Shown in pieces: positions 11,945 to 23,219 of a stretch of 64,000 nt of DNA. The position numbers and the translations under genes are program-made. Source of the DNA: Mycoplasmataceae bacterium. Lineage in GTDB: Bacteria > Bacillota_I > Bacilli_A > Mycoplasmatales > Mycoplasmoidaceae. The stretch lies in NCBI GenBank assembly GCA_031273215.1, contig JAISSF010000014.1, positions 1-64,000 of the forward strand. The letters are read 5' to 3'. The notes below the pieces were generated by a model. That model did no database searches. It saw only the letters and a program-made list of their open reading frames with translations, and was not told where the DNA came from. Every line of letters starts with the position of its first letter. The stretch's first letter is position 1.

Positions 11945-12831
11945 CACAATCTAAAAACGCAATTATATTGAAGGACTTATCTATTGTCTTCAACAAAAAA
12001 CAAAAAAATGAATTTACTTTATTGGATAATTTAAATTATGGTTTTGAAAAAGGTAAGATCCACTATATTGCTGGTAAATCCGGAAGTGGTAAAACAGTTT
12101 TAATCTCTCACTTTAATGGTTTAAATAAAACCCAATTAGGTTCTATCGCAGTATTTGATGAGCTTATCAAAATAAAATTTGGTAAAATTATGAATGTTAA
12201 AAAGATTAGACAAAAAATTGGTATGGTATTCCAATTTGCAGAATATCAATTATTCAAATCTACTATTGAGAAAGATATTATCTTTGGGCCGATGAACTTT
12301 AAAGTTAAAAAAGATGAAGCAATTAAAAGAGCTAAGAAATATTTAAAACTAGTTGGATTAGATGAAAGTTTCCTACCTCGTAACCCATTTGGATTAAGCG
12401 GTGGACAAAAACGTAGAGTGGCTATTGCTGGAATTTTAGCAATCGAACCCGAGATTTTAATTTTTGACGAACCAACTGCTGGTTTAGATCCTAATGGTGA
12501 AAGAGAAATGTTGGAAATATTTAAAAAATTAAAAGCTATGGGAAAAACGATTATAGTTGTTACTCACTCAATGAACCATGCTTTAGAGATTGCTGATAAC
12601 GTTGTTGTTATCGGAGATAAGAAAATTCTTAAATCAGGAAATACATATGAAATTTTCCAAGACGAACAATTAGTTATGAACGAAAACTTATCTACACCAT
12701 TAATTTTTAAAACCATTAAAGAATTAATCGCTAAAGATAAAAAATATAATGAATTATTAAAGATACAACCTAGAACAGTTGAAGAATTAGTGAAAGGAAT
12801 TAATTTAATTAAGTATGGCAATAAAGCATAA
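11929..12831 (+). CDS. ecfA2: ECF transporter ATPase EcfA2
   Basis: 300 aa. Walker A AGKSGSGKT at 48-56, FQFAEYQLF Q-loop, LSGGQ at 156-160, and Walker B LIFDEPTAGLD near 177-187. The FQFAEYQLF variant is typical of the A2 partner. Its last 17 nt overlap the start of ecfT, so the three genes form one operon. Confidence 0.96.
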   Translation: MQNKITQSKNAIILKDLSIVFNKKQKNEFTLLDNLNYGFEKGKIHYIAGKSGSGKTVLISHFNGLNKTQLGSIAVFDELIKIKFGKIMNVKKIRQKIGMVFQFAEYQLFKSTIEKDIIFGPMNFKVKKDEAIKRAKKYLKLVGLDESFLPRNPFGLSGGQKRRVAIAGILAIEPEILIFDEPTAGLDPNGEREMLEIFKKLKAMGKTIIVVTHSMNHALEIADNVVVIGDKKILKSGNTYEIFQDEQLVMNENLSTPLIFKTIKELIAKDKKYNELLKIQPRTVEELVKGINLIKYGNKA

Positions 12832-13933
12832 TAGAAATAACTTCGTTTGTACGATGAACCCCACATTGAAATTTATTTCAATTATCTTTTTAATTGTATT
12901 TATTTTCTTAGCTGAAAACTCATTGGCTGAATTAGTTATCGTTGGAATTATTATTGTTTTATGATTCTGTTCAAGACCTTCTTTAAAAGCCACAACAATT
13001 ATTATTTACTCAATCATCTTTACATTCTGTTTATTATTCTTACTTAACTGAATTATCGTTAAGAATCCGGACGTAGCGATTTTTAATCCATCAAAATTAC
13101 ACTGATGAGGTGGTGAAAAGAATTACCAACAATTTGATGACACTGAATATTACTACTCTATCTCTCAAGTATGAGGAGCTAAATTCTTTAATTTTACAGG
13201 TAATGAACAATTCTGAACTGGTGCAGCTGGACATGATGCATATGCTGATGCATTCGATCATTTTGAAGAGCTTTTACGTAATGCCGGTGGTGGAAAATGA
13301 AGCTTCTCTTTGTATGATGTAGGAAGTGGCAACAACCGTGTTTGAATGTGTGTAGCATTACAAACTCATTGATATACACTTTCTGATAATGTTTTATTCC
13401 ATGCTTCTAATATTACATTCAAAATTATTTCTATGATTATTGTTGTTACCATCTTAGTAAGTAGCACAACCAATACAGAATTAACATATGCAATTTATAA
13501 CTTGTTATATCCTTTAAAATTGTTTAAAGCTCCGGTAAAAGAATGAGCAACAATCTTATCTCTTTCTATTCGTTTCGTTCCATCATTGGTTGAAGAGTCT
13601 AGAAGAATTCTAAATGCACAAGCAAGTAGAGGTGTAGATTTTAGTAATGGTACAACATTTGATAAATTTAAAGCATTCAGTTCCTTAATTATTCCGATGT
13701 TCGTAATTGCTTTTAACAAATCTAATGACTTAGCAATTGCTATGGATGCAAGAAACTTCTTCCCTCAAGGTGAAACAACAAAATATCGTAATTACCATTT
13801 CCAAAAGAGTGACTTCGTTTATTTAGCAAGCATTTCTATTACATTTGGAATGATCATTATGTTAATCAATCAAAGAATTATTTTTAACAGCTTTGCCGCT
13901 AGTGATATCCACTTATTATTTGGAGCTAGTTAA
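12815..13933 (+). CDS. ecfT: ECF transporter membrane subunit EcfT with long external insert
   Basis: 372 aa in code 4 (many TGA Trp). An N-terminal hydrophobic block (residues 15-85) is followed by a soluble insert of about 100 residues rich in Trp/Gly/Asn/Tyr, then more membrane helices. The two coupling-helix motifs that dock on the ATPases are present as QASRGVD and AMDARNF. Standard EcfT is about 260 aa; the extra length is the insert between early helices, probably facing outward. The stop overlaps truA (TTAATG). Confidence 0.88.
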
Positions 13934-14655
13934 TGAACAATAATTATCGATTAGATATTTCATATGATGGTAAAAACTATCATGGTTGAGCGAAGCAATC
14001 TAATGTAGTTACTATTCAAAAAGTTATTGAAGACATCTTATCTAAAATATCTAATGAAAAAATTACCGTTAATGCTAGTGGAAGAACTGATGCATTTGTT
14101 CACGCTTACAACCAAGTTATTACTTTTAAAACAAAAATGGATAAGAATGAATTATTACTTGCTTTAAAAAGAATGGTTCCCGAAGATATTAAAATTAAAT
14201 CATTAAAGAAAGTAGGAAACGATTTCCACGCACGTTTTAGTGCTAAAGCAAAAGAATACATATATAAAATATATAACAAGAACGATAATCCATTCTTTAA
14301 AGATTATTATTTAGTTTATGATAAACCAATTAACTTAACTAAAATTAAAGCTGCTAGTAAATTATTCATAGGCAAACATAACTTCTTATCTTTTAGCATC
14401 AGTGATATTGAAGATACTGCAAGAAATATAGAATACATTAAGATTAATAAAGTAGGAAATGAAATTGTTATTAAAATTAAAGGTAATGGTTTTTTAAGAG
14501 GTATGGTTAGAATGATAGTTGGAGCACTTATAGATGTTAATGAAAATCGAAAGACTAATGAAGATATTAAAAAATTATTAAACAATCCTAAAAAAGGTAG
14601 TAGCATCACTAAGGTTAGAGCAAGCGGGCTATATCTTAATAAAGTTTGATATTAG
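13933..14655 (+). CDS. truA: tRNA pseudouridine(38-40) synthase
   Basis: 240 aa. The catalytic Asp53 lies in ASGRTDAFVHA. The start MNNNYRLDISYDGKNYHGWAKQ has the TruA N-terminal motif (YDGxxYxGW, Trp is TGA), and the C-terminal GNGFLRGMVRMIVG motif is clear. It makes pseudouridine in the anticodon stem-loop. It follows ecfT as in many Firmicutes. It overlaps the convergent glyS by 4 nt. Confidence 0.97.
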
Positions 14656-16013
14656 AATATATATTTATTAATATCTTCAATTTTAACAACTTCTTGTTTC
14701 ATTGTATCACGGTTTCTAATTGTTACAGTACCATTTGCTTCACTTTCAAAATCGTATGTAATACAATACATTGTGCCAATAGCATCTTGTCTTCTATATC
14801 TTTTTCCAATAGAACCAGAAATATCATATTGACAAGAAATACCCTTCTTTAATAAGTTTAAATATATTGGATAAGCTTTATCACTTAATTTATTGCTTAA
14901 AGGTAAAATTGCACATTTGTAAGGACATAATGAATAAGGTAAGTGTAATACTTCTCTTTCTTCTTCACCAACTTTTTCAACATCATATTTTTCACAAACG
15001 ATAGCATAGAATAAACGATCTACACCAACTGATGGTTCAATAACTTCAGGTACAATTCTAGTTCCATCGGGTTCTAGGTAGCTTAAATCTTTTTTAGACA
15101 TATTACCATGGTTAGTTAAATCATATGTTCCTCTATGGGCTAATCCTCATAATTCACTCATACCATGTGGGAAGTCATATTGGAAATCAATTGTTCTACT
15201 TGAATAGTGAGCTAATTCATTTGCAGGAATTTCTTTTTTATAAACGTGTGATTTATCAAATCCTAACTCATTGAATAAGAAGTTTTCTACTTTTTCAATT
15301 CACATTGGGAATTCATTAGGTACATTATCGTGGTAAGTAAAGTATTCAATTTCAGCTTGTTCAAATTCACGAGTTCTAAAAATGAAGTTTCCTGGTGTAA
15401 TTTCATTTCTAAAAGATTTACCAATTTGACAGACCGCAAATGGTAGTTTTTGACGACTTGTTCTTAAAATTTGATTGAAGTCAACAAAAATAGTTTGACA
15501 AGTTTCGGGACGTAAGTAAGTTAAAGAAGATGTATCATCTGTTACACCTTGGTAAGTTTTATACATTAAATTAAACTTTCTAACTTCAGTTCAGTCGCTA
15601 GCTCCACAACTAGGACAAGGAACATTATTAGTTTTAATAATATCAGTTAAGATTTCTGTTTTAGTATTTTCACTAATATTAGCATCAGAAACATTTGCTT
15701 CAATTAATTTATCTGCACGGAAACGTTGGTGACACTTTTTACAGTCAATCAGCGGATCACTAAATCCATCTACGTGTCCACTAGCTTTAAACACAATTGG
15801 ATTAGAAATAATTGCAGTATCTACACCAACAGCATTAGGAACACTTGTAACGAATTCTTTTCATCACAATGCTTTAATATTATTCTTTAATAATGAACCT
15901 AAAGGACCGTAATCTCAAGCATTAGCATATCCGCCATAAATCTCACTATTTGCAAATACGAAACCATAGTTTTTTAAGAACGTTACTATAGTATCTTGTT
16001 TAAATTTTGACAT
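14652..16013 (-). CDS. glyS: glycine--tRNA ligase (alpha2 type)
   Basis: 453 aa, the single-chain class II form used by Mollicutes. N-terminal [20 protein letters not shown]; a zinc-ribbon insert with CKKC and CPSC; motif 2 [19 protein letters not shown]; motif 3 [13 protein letters not shown]-terminal anticodon-binding domain. Several TGA Trp codons. It converges with truA. Confidence 0.97.
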
Positions 16014-16040
16014 ATTATTATTATAATAAGTGATTTCCTA

Positions 16041-17360
16041 CTACGCTACATCTCAGTTAGTTGGCAAACCTTTTGTTTGCAGATAAACAAGTGCGTCATT
16101 AGTATTTCATCCACCAGTAATAACAACAGTGCAATCAGTACTTGTTTCATCTCAGCCTTGAAATATATCAGTACCTAATCAATTTGGTTGAGAAGCTCTT
16201 GAAGTTAAAACTAATTGATTAATATTAGAGCAATTTCTAAATGCACCGTTTCCTAATGTGTTAACTGTTGGTGGGATAGACAATGTACCCAATAGATTAG
16301 AACAACCATCAAATGCAAATCCGTTAATGGTATTTAGTTTAGGGGCAGAAGATAAATCTGCGGCACTTAAACCAGTGCAGCCTTTAAAGGCAGCAAAATT
16401 AATATTTTCTAAGTTTAAGGCAGATGCTAAATTTAAAGCAGCTATAGAAGAACAGTTTAAGAATGCATTATTATCAATTGTTTGTACATTATTAGGAATA
16501 GTGATGATACCACTTAGCGATGTATCACCTGCAAAAGCAGATTGTCCAATATTTTCTAAACTTGATGCATATATTAAATTTGCCGTAGTGAGACTAGTAC
16601 ATGCTTGGAACGCCATATTCGCAATATTTGTTAAACTTGTAGCATTAGTGAAATTAATTGAATTTAGACTGGTACAGGCAGAAAATGCTGCATTAGATAT
16701 TCTTGTAAGTTGTGGTGGAATCATGATTGTACCACCAATGTTATAACATTGAGCAAACGCTTGACTACCGATTGTTGTTAAATTTGTTGCTGTAGTCAAA
16801 TCTAATGTTGATAATTTAGAGCATCCACTAAAAGCATAATCTCCAATGTTCTCAATTTTATTTGAAATTTTTAATGTTCCTGTTAAACCAGAACAATCCT
16901 TAAATGCATAGTCACTAATACTAGTGATATCGCTGGGAAGTTTTAATGTTCCAGTTAATTTATCGCAACCTTCAAATGCATGTGCTCCAATAGATGTTAT
17001 TGTATTGGGTAGAGAGACCCCCCCTGAGATATCTTGATCCTTAAAAGCATTTTCTCCAATACCAATAATTGTATAAGTGATACCACCAGCTTCTATTGTT
17101 TCTGGGATTATTAGGTTATCAGCTTTATAACTATCACTCGCAGAAATAATAGCAGTTTTAGTTTCACCATAAAGTGTTATTTCTAAATTTCCACTAATAT
17201 ATCCTTTTCAATTTTTGCCATCAATACTTCCAGAACTTTTTCCATTGCAACTTTTGGTAATAAATACTATTGAAGTTGCAACTCCAGCAACTGCAATCAA
17301 TGAAACTGGTAGTAAAGTTTTTAATATATAATTTCTCTTAAATTTCTTTTTATTCATCAT
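16041..17360 (-). CDS. BspA-type leucine-rich-repeat lipoprotein
   Basis: 439 aa. The N-terminus has a basic head, a hydrophobic stretch (LKTLLPVSLIAVAGVATSIV) and a lipobox-like FITKSC, giving a predicted Cys anchor near residue 34. From about residue 90 come tandem repeats of about 23 residues of the Treponema pallidum/BspA LRR type (for example TNIANMAFQACTSL, DNNAFLNCSSI). Such proteins are surface adhesins in other microbes. A G7 run within codons Gly-Gly-Val is a potential slippage site; the frame is open here. Start: ATG at 17360 or 17357, after paired TATAAT boxes. Confidence 0.9.
17018..17024 (-). repeat. G7 homopolymer in lipoprotein coding frame
   Basis: Seven G residues on the coding strand inside the LRR lipoprotein gene (codons GGG GGG GTC). 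In this AT-rich sequence G7 is rare; the other copy is in the disrupted lipoprotein at 32115. Gain or loss of one G would truncate the protein just before its main repeats. Confidence 0.7.
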
Positions 17361-17458
17361 AATTATAATTATAATTACCTTTTGAATAATACATATGCTA
17401 ATATTATAAATTGCTAAAAAGTACTTAGTAATAAAATATTTTTCTACATAATGTAGTA

Positions 17459-18172
17459 TTATTTTGTAGCGTGGAAAATTGCTATTGCTACACTGATTGC
17501 TAAATTTAATGAATCAATTGTATTTTCGTGCTTAATAATAATCGGCGTGCCCATGTTTAAAAATTTATCATCTAAACCACTAGATTCGTTGCCAAAAATT
17601 AAACTATAAGGTCTTGTAAAATGTGCATTATGTAATTGTGTTTTAGCTTTTAACATAAATGGATAATAAGAGTGAATAGAGAATTTTGCTTGGTATTGTT
17701 CGAAGTTATTAAATAATTCTACATTTAAGCTAAATATTGCTCCCATTGATGCTCTAATTGTTTTAGGATCAAAAATATCTACTGATTGCCCGATAATTGC
17801 AATATTTCAAATTCCAAATCCTAGACTAGTTCGCATAATTGTTCCTAAGTTTCCACTATTAGAAATATTAACTAATACAACATGATTAGCGTCAGCAACT
17901 AACTGTTTTTTATACTTTTTAAATTTACCAATTAAGAAACAATTTTCTTTATCACTTAATGTGTTAAAGATTTTATCTGAGTTAATTATCTCAATCTTCT
18001 TTGCTTCAGCCATTTCAAATATTTGTGCTGTATACTCGTTCTCTCTAAACTTAGAATGCACATATAAACAATCGCATTTAATATTATTTTTAAGTAGTTC
18101 AAATACAATTGTTGTTCCTAAAGCATAAGAATATTCACCATCTTTTTTATATTTGCCAACTAGATTGTTCAT
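17459..18172 (-). CDS. SPOUT (TrmH/SpoU) RNA 2'-O-methyltransferase
   Basis: 237 aa. TrmH motifs in order: NISNSGNLGTIMRT (motif 1), SLIFGNESSGL (motif 2), IDSLNLAISVAIAIF (motif 3), forming the SAM-binding trefoil knot. The N-terminal half is poorly conserved and may bind RNA. Target rRNA or tRNA cannot be told. It is distinct from the RlmB-like gene at 42165. A TGA at 17807-17809 is Trp. Confidence 0.88.
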
Positions 18173-18211
18173 TTTTAATTATTATAGATTTTGTTAAAAT
18201 ATAATAACATT

Positions 18212-19069
18212 ATGTTATTGATTAATGGCAAAGAAATTAGTGAAAAAATTTGTGGTGAGTTAAACCACAAGATTGATTTCTTAAAAAATAAAGGAATCAT
18301 CCCGACAATTGCTTTAATACAAGTTGGCGATAATCCTGCTTCTGCTGTTTATGTAAGAAATAAAATTAGACTATGCGATAAATTAGGTATTGTAGGACAA
18401 TTACACCATTTAGAAGAAAGCACAAGCGAAGCTGATTTAATTGCTCTAATCAACAGATTAAATGATGATGATAAAGTAAATGGCATTCTTGTACAATTAC
18501 CAGTTCCTAAACATATTGATGAAAACAAAGTAATTGATGCTATTAGTCCGAATAAAGATGTAGACTGTTTCCATGCCAAGAATGTTGGATTACTATGAAC
18601 CGCTAAAAGAGATTTCAATGGTATACTACCATGTACACCTTATGGAGTAATCCAAATGCTTAAACGAAGCAATATTGAACTTAAAGGGAAAAATGTAGTT
18701 ATTATTGGTAGAAGTAATATTGTTGGTAAACCCCTTGCTTCTTTATTTTTATTAGAAAATGCAACCGTTACTGTTTGTCATAGTGGAACACAAAATCTTG
18801 CACAAATTTGTGCTAAAGCTGACGTTCTAGTTCCTTGTATTGGTAAAGCCAAGTTTGTCACCAAAGAATTTACTAACCCTTACCAAGTAATTATTGATGT
18901 CGGTATCAATAGAGATGAAAATGGTAAATTATGCGGGGATGTCGATTTTGAAAATGTAAAAGATAGCGTGTACGCTATTTCTCCTGTGCCTGGTGGTGTT
19001 GGACCTATGACGATCATTATGTTATTGAATAATTTAATTAACGTTACATACGCACAAAATAATTTGTAA
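18212..19069 (+). CDS. folD: methylenetetrahydrofolate dehydrogenase/cyclohydrolase
   Basis: 285 aa. GDNPASAVYVRNK holds the active-site Tyr/Lys region, GILVQLPVPKHID and NADP-site GRSNIVGKP are intact, and it ends with ISPVPGGVGPMT. It interconverts methylene-THF and formyl-THF; the thyA gene in this window uses the methylene-THF. Start ATG 18212 lies exactly 6 nt after TATAAT (18200-18205), pointing to a leaderless mRNA. Confidence 0.98.
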
Positions 19070-19115
19070 TTACTTTGTTATCCAATAACTTTCTTTTATA
19101 ATCAAATCATACGCT

Positions 19116-19553
19116 ATGAAACTATTAATCCCTAACAAGAAAGTTAATTTTAATTACCATATTATTGATACTTATGAGTGTGGTATTGTTTTAACTGGAA
19201 ACGAAGTTAAGTCATTAGCACAAAGTAATGGTAATATTGACGAAGCATTCTGTATTATTAAAAAAGAAGAGATGTATGTTATCAATATGTATATTCCACC
19301 ATTTGTAAATAGTAGCAAGATTGAGAAATATGTTCCTGACCATAAAAGAAAACTATTATTGCATAAGAGTGAAATCGAAAAAATTGATATGTTAGTTAAA
19401 AAACAAAAATTGACAATTATCCCTACAAAAGTATATTTTTCTAAAGACAATATCAAAATTGAGATTGCTTTAGCACGTCACAAAAAACTTAACGATAAAC
19501 GTCAAGATATTAAGGCAAGAGATCTATCTAGAGTTTGCAATAAATACTCATAG
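19116..19553 (+). CDS. smpB: SsrA-binding protein SmpB
   Basis: 145 aa. The oligonucleotide-binding fold begins NYHIIDTYECGIVLTGNEVKS, with the EVKSL signature, and the basic C-terminal tail LARHKKLNDKRQDIKARD enters the ribosome A site. It is the partner of the tmRNA at 34941-35341. The stop directly abuts the CIRCE element of lon. Confidence 0.97.
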   Translation: MKLLIPNKKVNFNYHIIDTYECGIVLTGNEVKSLAQSNGNIDEAFCIIKKEEMYVINMYIPPFVNSSKIEKYVPDHKRKLLLHKSEIEKIDMLVKKQKLTIIPTKVYFSKDNIKIEIALARHKKLNDKRQDIKARDLSRVCNKYS

Positions 19554-19580
19554 TTAGCACTCTAAACCATTGATTGCTAA
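19554..19580 (+). promoter_or_regulatory. CIRCE operator (HrcA site) of lon
   Basis: Left arm TTAGCACTC is a perfect CIRCE half. A 9-bp spacer follows, then GATTGCTAA with 7 of 9 matches to GAGTGCTAA. It ends 7 bp before the TATAAT box (19588-19593) of lon and therefore covers the -35 region. lon is a known CIRCE target in mycoplasmas, so this is a confident HrcA regulon member. Confidence 0.9.
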
Positions 19581-19599
19581 TTTATCATATAATATATAC

Positions 19600-21954
19600 A
19601 TGAGTATGAAATACAATGCAATTATATCCCGTGAACTTATTGCTTTACCTTCTAGCGAAAACACACCTAAAGTAGGTCGTCCTAAATCTGTTGAAGTTGT
19701 AAAGAAATATTTAGACAACTCTAAAGATAATAAAAAGTTCGTATTATTAACACAAGATAATCCCGATATTGAAAACCCTAAATTTAAAGATATTTTTCAA
19801 ACATGTACATTGTGTGAAATCATTAGTACAAAACTAGTAAATAAAGAAAACAAAGGTGAAGTATATGAAATTAAATTTAAATGTTTAAAGAGACAAGTTC
19901 TATTAAACTTATCTATCGAAGATAATTATGTTGCTGAAGTTGAAACATTTAAAGATCTTAATGGAAACGATCCTAAATTACCTGAGATTATTACAAAAAT
20001 TTCTGAATTGCTTAAGAAACTTGCTACAAATAAATTAGATGAGAAAGAATTACAAACATATTTATCTTCAAAATCTTCTAGCGATGTATTAGATAAGATT
20101 GCTCTTAATCTTTCGAGAAACGATTATTCTAAATATAAATCTTTCAGAAGAGAGATTCTAGAAGAAAAAGATTTAGTTAAACGTGCTGAAATTATTTACA
20201 ACTTCTTATTAAACAAACAAAACGAAAGTGAAAGCGAAGAATTCAAAGCACAAGTTGACAGCGAAATTAATAAAAAAGTTAATGAAAAAATGTCTGCTCA
20301 ACAAAGGGAATTCTATTTAAGAGAAAAAATGAAAGCTGTTAAAGATGAATTAGGAAAAATAAATCCTAATGAATCTGATGTTAACTCTTATAGAAAACGT
20401 GTTGAAGAGAATCCTTATCCTAACTATATTAAAGAAAAAGTGTTGGCAGAGATTAATAAAATGGAATCAACTGGTTTCAGTCAAGAGAACGCTATTACTA
20501 AACAATATATAGAATGATTGTTGAATATCCCTTGATGACAAGAGACTGAAGATGATAATAGTGTTAAACACGCTAAAGAAGTTTTGGATAAATCTCACTT
20601 TGGTTTAGAAAAAGTTAAGGAAAGAATTATTGAATATTTAGCCGTTAGAGCTCGCGCTCCTAAAGGAAAATCTCCAATCATCTGTTTATCAGGACCTCCA
20701 GGTGTTGGTAAAACAAGTTTAGCTAAATCTATTGCTGAAGCTTTAAATAAAAAGTTTGTTAAAATGTCTTTAGGTGGTGTAAAAGATGAATCTGAAATCC
20801 GTGGTCATAGAAAAACATATTTAGGTTCAATGCCTGGACGTATTATCTCGGGAATGAAAAATGCTGGAGTTGTTAACCCTTTATTCTTATTAGACGAGAT
20901 AGATAAAATGGGTAATGATGGTTATAAAGGAGATCCAAGTTCTGCTTTATTAGAAGTGTTAGATCCTGAACAAAATAAATTATTCAGTGATAACTATATC
21001 GAAGAACCATACGATTTAAGTAAAGTTATGTTTGTGTGTACTGCTAACTATATTTCACAAATTCCCGAACCATTATATGACCGTTTAGAAATTATCGAAT
21101 TAACTAGTTATACAGAGTATGAAAAATTATCAATTGCTAAAAACTATTTAATCAACAGAACATTAAGTAATACTGGTTTAAATGCAGAACATTTCTCAAT
21201 TACAGATGAAATGATTTTATTTATTATTCGTCACTATACTCGTGAAGCCGGTGTTCGTGAATTAGAAAGAGTAATGCAAAAGATTGCACGTAAGATTGCT
21301 GTTAAATTACAAGAAGATGAAAACTTTATTGAAAAGATTGATAGCGAAGAAAAAGTTAAATTATATTTAGGTAAAATAGTTTTTGAATACAACATGAAAG
21401 ATGAAAAAGTATTCCCTGGTGTTGTAAACGGGATGGCTTATACAAGTGCTGGCGGAGATTTATTACCAATCGAGGTTACTTCATTTAAAGGTAAAGCAGG
21501 AATTAGTATTACTGGTAACTTAAAAGAAACAATGAAGGAATCTGTACAAGTTGCTTTAGGCTATGTTAAATCTAATGCTGAAGAGTTTGGATTAGGTAAT
21601 ATTGATTTCAGTACTATCGACCTACACATCCACGTTCCTAGTGGTGGAGTTCCTAAAGATGGTCCAAGTGCCGGTGTAACTTTGACTACCGCAATTATTT
21701 CTGCACTTTCTAAGAAAAAAGTTCCTAATAATATCGCTATGACTGGAGAAATTACACTTCGTGGTAAAGTTGGAATCATTGGTGGAGTTAGAGAAAAAGT
21801 TATTTCAGCTTACCGTGGTGGTGTAACCGAATTCTTTATTCCTAAAGATGACGAAAGATATTTAGAAGATATTCCTAAGGAGATTAGAGATAACGTTGTT
21901 ATTCACTTAGTGGAAACATATGACGAAATCTTTCAAGCACTTTTTGCTAAATAG
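19600..21954 (+). CDS. lon: ATP-dependent protease Lon
   Basis: 784 aa. N-domain from residue 1 (MSMKYNAIISRELIALP), coiled-coil linker, Walker A GPPGVGKT near 364, Walker B LFLLDEIDKM, and the catalytic Ser in KDGPSAGVTL near 690 with Lys near 733 in GGVREK. In Mollicutes Lon degrades tmRNA-tagged proteins. TGA Trp codons occur near 20515 (EWLLNIPWWQE). Start ATG 19600 is 6 nt after TATAAT; an upstream in-frame TTG is rejected because it lies inside the CIRCE. Confidence 0.98.
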
Positions 21955-21971
21955 TAAAATATAATTAAGAT

Positions 21972-22208
21972 ATGGAAAAAATAGAAATTATTAATACACT
22001 AAAAAAAATTGCTACTAACCGTGGTGTTAGATTTGATGCTAAAGATATCAATAGACCACTAAAAGAAATTGGTGTTGATTCATTAACTGGTATTTCTATT
22101 ATTGTTGATATGGAATCTGCTTTTAACATTACTATCCCTGATGATAAATTAACCACAATTAAAACATTTAACGAGTTGATTGATTTAATTGTTGAATTAG
22201 CTAAATAG
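21972..22208 (+). CDS. acpP: acyl carrier protein
   Basis: 78 aa, four-helix ACP. The phosphopantetheine attachment Ser37 is in GVDSLTG. It carries acyl chains for phospholipid or lipoprotein acylation. It lies 17 nt after lon with its own AT-rich upstream segment. Confidence 0.93.
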   Translation: MEKIEIINTLKKIATNRGVRFDAKDINRPLKEIGVDSLTGISIIVDMESAFNITIPDDKLTTIKTFNELIDLIVELAK

Positions 22209-22280
22209 AGTTTTATATTGAAACAATATAGAAAAAAATATTTCTCTTTTCTAAAATTTATTTTCTATAATTGAAGTTAT

Positions 22281-22771
22281 ATGGCAAAAAGCAAATGATT
22301 GAAAATTTATGCAATCGGTTCAATTAGTGCTTTTGCTGCAATAGGAGCAGCAACAGGTATATCCGCTCTCGTTAGTGCTTGCGCTACTTCTCATTACACG
22401 AATTTATTATCTAAACAACAAAAATAGCTGGTAAACTTACCAATACCGAAACATATGCTTCTTATCTTGTATATATCAATCAACATAGTCCTGATGCTAC
22501 CTGACATCTAGAGAACGATTGAAAAGCTGCTTTATCACACTATAGCGTTACTGTAACCGGTACTACAATTACGTACGGCAATGATTATTATGTTGCAACA
22601 GGCCTTAGTGCGAAGTTATCGAATGATGCTGACCTAAGTAATGATGAATATATTATTGGTTCAGCAGCAGCGTGAGTTGAACGATTCCAATATGTTTTAA
22701 TCGCCTTAGGTGTAGCTAGTGTTGGTGGTGCTGGAGTTTTAATCTACTTAAAGAAAAATAAAGAATTGTAG
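22281..22771 (+). pseudogene. frame-disrupted lipoprotein/membrane protein
   Basis: The first frame (48 aa) encodes a signal with lipobox-like SALVSAC and stops at TAG 22425-22427 just after an A5 run. The -1 frame continues at once as IAGKLTNTETY and stays open for 116 codons to 22771. It ends with a C-terminal membrane span (YVLIALGVASVGGAGVLIYL) and a KKNK stop-transfer tail. The two halves fit one protein of about 165 aa. This may be a mutation, an assembly error or slippage at the A-run. TGA is used for Trp in both halves. Confidence 0.6.
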
Positions 22772-22802
22772 CATATAAAATATATTATTTTATAATAACT
22801 AT

Positions 22803-23219
22803 ATGGATATAAAATATATCGAAAAAGAAGATTTGCCAACTATCGTTCAATACGAAAACGAAACATTTACTGGACATTCAAGATATTCATTAGCGCAATT
22901 GGAGGATATGTTAAATAATGATAACTACCGTTTATTTGGCGGATATGTTAAAAATGAATTAGTTGCTTATTTAATATTACACATTTTAGAAGACATTGAT
23001 GTTATTAAAATTTTTACTGCAAAAGATTATCGTAGACAAGGATTTGCTTCGCAATTAATAGAAAGAGCAAAACAAATGTATACAAATAGTTTTATTTTAG
23101 AAGTTAATGAAAACAATGTAGATGCTATAAGTTTCTACCAAAAAAATGGTTTTGTCCAAGTTGGCATCAGGAAAGGTTACTACAACAATGGCGATAACGC
23201 TATCATCTTAAAAAAATAA
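22803..23219 (+). CDS. rimI: ribosomal protein alanine N-acetyltransferase-like (GNAT)
   Basis: 138 aa. GNAT fold with the acetyl-CoA loop DYRRQGFASQLIERA (Q/RxxGxG/A) and the RimI-like C-terminal motif NENNVDAISFYQKNGF. It probably acetylates the N-terminal Ala of S18. The stop overlaps the next gene by one base (TAATG), so the two are co-transcribed. Confidence 0.88.
   Translation: MDIKYIEKEDLPTIVQYENETFTGHSRYSLAQLEDMLNNDNYRLFGGYVKNELVAYLILHILEDIDVIKIFTAKDYRRQGFASQLIERAKQMYTNSFILEVNENNVDAISFYQKNGFVQVGIRKGYYNNGDNAIILKK

Noticed and set aside
22209-22260. TATATTG/CAATATA hairpin after acpP as a terminator
   Set aside because: The stem is pure A/T apart from one pair and the tail is mixed; too weak to call.
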